From Deltaproteobacteria bacterium (GTDB lineage: Bacteria; Myxococcota_A; UBA9160; SZUA-336): a stretch of DNA of 64,000 bases. Of this stretch, positions 62,375 through 64,000 are shown in pieces. The stretch is from the NCBI GenBank assembly GCA_029261895.1, contig JAJDAK010000083.1, positions 20,685-84,684 on the forward strand, in the 5' to 3' direction. The notes beneath the pieces were generated by a model, which had not been told where the DNA came from, ran no database searches, and saw only the letters and a list, made by a program, of their open reading frames with translations. The first letter of the stretch is position 1, and the number at the start of each line of letters is the position of its first letter. A program made the position numbers and the translations under genes.

Positions 62375-62473
62375 CTGAGGATTCTGACGTGATCGAACGC
62401 GCGAGCGCAAGGGGATTCACAGAACACGCTGCAACCGGAGTCATGGATCGACTGAGGGCGCGGAACGCCGAGA

Positions 62474-62580
62474 TGGAGCAATCGAGCGGACTCGCGGCCA
62501 AGCTTCGCTTGGCGGGACAGCGTTCTCTTTGCGCGCTTGCGATGCGCCCGCGGCGCGAAGCGCTGCCGCGAACCGGCGAC
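62474..62580 (-). repeat. tRNA-like dispersed repeat, copy H (full acceptor and T arm)
   Basis: TGGAGCAATCGAGCGGACTC, hairpin GCCAAGCTTCGCTTGGC, GCGCGCTTGCGATGCGCCCG, a second small hairpin (GGCGCGAAGCGCTGCC), then GCGAACCGGCGAC. On the minus strand the outer parts join as GTCGCCGGTTCG / CGAGTCCGCTCGATTGCTCCA-like T arm and acceptor. Confidence 0.75.
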
Positions 62581-62762
62581 TGACCTGACCCAGATAGCGA
62601 TACCCCTCAAGGCCGACGCGAGTATCACGTTGCTGAGCTGAGCTGGACAGCGCCCCCCGATGCTTTACGAAGAAGCACGCACCTGAACTACAGTGCCCCG
62701 GTCTGTATAGTGAATTGACTGCAGAGGATTGCTTCCACATACGGATTAGTGACCATTTATGG

Positions 62763-63302
62763 ATGAAAATTCGACATCTCTTGAGCTTGGCCACGGTCAT
62801 TTTCGCGATGGGTGCACACTGCGGTTTTGTAGACCCCAACGCGGATCGAAGCCTTTGCACTAGCTACAACGCCGCGTTCACAAACAAGACGACCGTCGCG
62901 GCGGAGATCCGGCAACGCAACCTGGTTCGACACGATTGGGAGTGGGACCTGATGGATCAGGATCGATCAAGAGACCGCCGACGCCGCTTGAAAACTGGAA
63001 TGAGTGAATGCGCTGTGCTTGCGGGTCTCGGTCTACCGGGAGTAAGCCAAGACGTGCGCGGGCTGATCACCAAAGGCCCTGCCAGCGCGGATGAGCTCTG
63101 GGTCTACTCGCTTTCAGTCGTGGGGCCCGACTACTTAGTCTGGATGGGACCCGATCCAAACGATCGCTGTCCTACCGGCACACTTCCCGACGCCTCACCC
63201 AATGCGATCCGCGCGGGCTGTGATCGCCTAGTGGTCCTCGAGTGGGAGTGTAATCCAGGGGCAAGAACCTGTGCGAGTCCAGAAAACTCGCGAGAAGAAT
63301 AA
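62763..63302 (+). CDS. Putative envelope protein with SmpA/BamE-like motif
   Basis: 179 residues from the ATG at 62763. The hydrophobic N terminus (IRHLLSLATVIFAMGAHCGF) could be a signal with a lipid-attached Cys near residue 20, though the lipobox is not typical. RRRLKTGMSECAVLAGLGLP, then DELWVYSL, resembles the GMs-x2-V-x2-lG-x-P...W-x-Y pattern of SmpA/OmlA/BamE-type lipoproteins. Four further cysteines lie near the C terminus. The ribosome site is poor. The function is unknown. Confidence 0.6.
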   Translation: MKIRHLLSLATVIFAMGAHCGFVDPNADRSLCTSYNAAFTNKTTVAAEIRQRNLVRHDWEWDLMDQDRSRDRRRRLKTGMSECAVLAGLGLPGVSQDVRGLITKGPASADELWVYSLSVVGPDYLVWMGPDPNDRCPTGTLPDASPNAIRAGCDRLVVLEWECNPGARTCASPENSREE

Positions 63303-63469
63303 CGACCCAACACGTGCCCTCGAAAAAATGCATGGGTGGCGCAGCCACTTAGCAATAAAGCGCCCGATATAACGATGGCGTTTCAGGTTCTCATTGCCCC
63401 CATTGACCGACGAGTTCCGGACCAGCACGACCGGCTTCTGAATCAACCGTGCGGCGCAATATCTGTATC

Positions 63470-63575
63470 GTTGGGGCGCCATTAGACAGTGACCTGCCGT
63501 ACTACCGCTGGCGCAAAGAGTACGGCGGCCTGCGGATCGACCAGGCGAAGCATTTGAAGGGGTTCTCCCCTGGTT
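63470..63575 (+). pseudogene. IS3-family (IS407-like) orfA fragment
   Basis: YYRWRKEYGGLRIDQAKHLK is the typical helix-turn-helix to leucine-zipper junction of IS407-group OrfA transposase subunits (YYRWRKEYGG..VDQAKRLKEL). Only about 35 codons remain; both flanks are unrelated. Confidence 0.65.
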
Positions 63576-63621
63576 TCACGGACACATCTGAAAAGGCTGA
63601 TAATGGGCCTGGAGGAGTGTC

Positions 63622-64000
63622 ATGGGAAAACGCAGGAAGTTTACGGATGAATTCAAGCGCGAAGCGGTGGCTTTGTCCGAAGCGCCTGGAGTCACAAAGA
63701 GCCAAGTGGGGCGGGACCTGGGCATTACCCGAATTTGTTGACGCGGTGGGGTCGGGAGCTGCGCGAGAACGGCTCGAAGGCTTTTCAAGGCGCAGGTCAT
63801 TCGCGGGATGAGGAGTTGACGACGCTGAAGCGTGAGTTGGCCCGGGTGAAGAAGGAACGCTTGGGTTCAACCAGTCAACGCAACGCATTCATTGAAGCGT
63901 TCTGCGGGTGACACAAAGCCGAGTGTCTTTCGCGGACGCTGATTCAGCTGCAGCGCAATTTTGTTCAAGTCTGCTTGCGAGTATGGAGACAGATCGGTCT
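63622..64000 (+). pseudogene. Decayed IS3-family transposase (orfA with frameshift, orfB tail)
   Basis: An ATG at 63622 with GGAGG upstream opens MGKRRKFTDEFKREAVALSE, a standard IS3 OrfA start. One base is lost near 63727, giving a stop at 63739-63741; the next frame continues PNLLTRWGRELRENGSKAFQ, then ELTTLKRELARVKKER. The sequence then jumps to NAFIEAFCG, a stop, and HKAECLSRT, which fits the end of the OrfB integrase core. Most of orfB is deleted, and the element may run past the window edge. Confidence 0.75.

Noticed and set aside
51055..62580. attC-like integron cassette sites for the dispersed repeats
   Set aside because: The edges do not fit the RYYYAAC/GTTRRRY core sites, no integron integrase is present, and the edges fit a tRNA T arm and acceptor better.

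Overview
The window reads as chromosomal DNA of an uncultured, free-living Gram-negative bacterium of the deltaproteobacterial / Binatota / Myxococcota type. This placement is inferred from gene style, not from a marker gene. The clues are a secretome of large cysteine-rich proteins (DUF4215-type repeats, thrombospondin type 3 repeats, dockerin-like repeats, long pentapeptide solenoids), Tat-exported redox enzymes, many small acyl/saccharopine-type lipid enzymes, and moderately high G+C. There is no rRNA, no convincing intact tRNA gene, no CRISPR array and no prophage.

Layout. 1-3.4 kb: a Spy/CpxP-like periplasmic protein (cut by the window edge), a HugZ-like flavin/heme protein, an ATC-hydrolase-like protein, a small DUF5676 membrane protein, an acyl-CoA dehydrogenase remnant and an NTF2-like protein. 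3.8-20.3 kb: secreted and redox proteins, namely a Cys-rich repeat protein, a membrane/Tat aldo-keto reductase with a ferredoxin tail, a 1038-residue protein ending in an M23-like domain, a Rieske oxygenase, a multidomain subtilase, an Arg/Glu-rich Tat protein, a LuxR-type regulator divergent from a STAS protein, a dockerin-like protein, a GST and the ABC-F protein Uup. 21.3-28.1 kb: a five-gene operon for a periplasmic type II DMSO-reductase-family molybdoenzyme (alpha, beta and heme-b gamma subunits, a TorD-like chaperone and an FKBP prolyl isomerase), preceded by a perfect FNR/CRP-type box. 28.3-39.4 kb: a CgeB-like glycosyltransferase with a helical-repeat tail, a small RHS-core protein, a pentapeptide-repeat protein, a giant Cys-rich surface protein, a membrane protein and a saccharopine-dehydrogenase-like enoyl reductase. 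39.5-57.1 kb: envelope-glycan genes (nucleotidyltransferase, GT4, truncated PAP2, MBOAT with two SGNH partners and a PhyH-like oxygenase, two methyltransferases, a GT plus helical-barrel fusion, GH130). 57.1-64 kb: an orphan DGQHR/DndB-like protein with a small partner, a ferritin-like protein, a secreted fibre-like protein, small envelope proteins and decayed IS3-family elements.

A recurring feature of the right half is a dispersed repeat that looks like the 3' end of a tRNA gene (T arm, acceptor strand, encoded CCA) whose T loop is interrupted by a hairpin-rich insert. Clear copies lie near 51.1, 53.1, 59.96, 61.7 and 62.5 kb, with weaker ones near 30.1, 37.4, 52.2 and 59.0 kb. An 84-nt structure at 43941-44024 folds like a tRNA-Thr(UGU) and is followed by an intrinsic terminator. 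Several genes here are broken (acyl-CoA dehydrogenase tail, TPR-sulfotransferase, fibre-like fragments, IS3 remnants), so this half looks like a region of repeated insertion and decay.

The strongest candidates for undescribed biology are the tRNA-like repeat family, the shared Cys-rich helical domain found in two giant secreted proteins, and the substrate-unknown molybdoenzyme operon.
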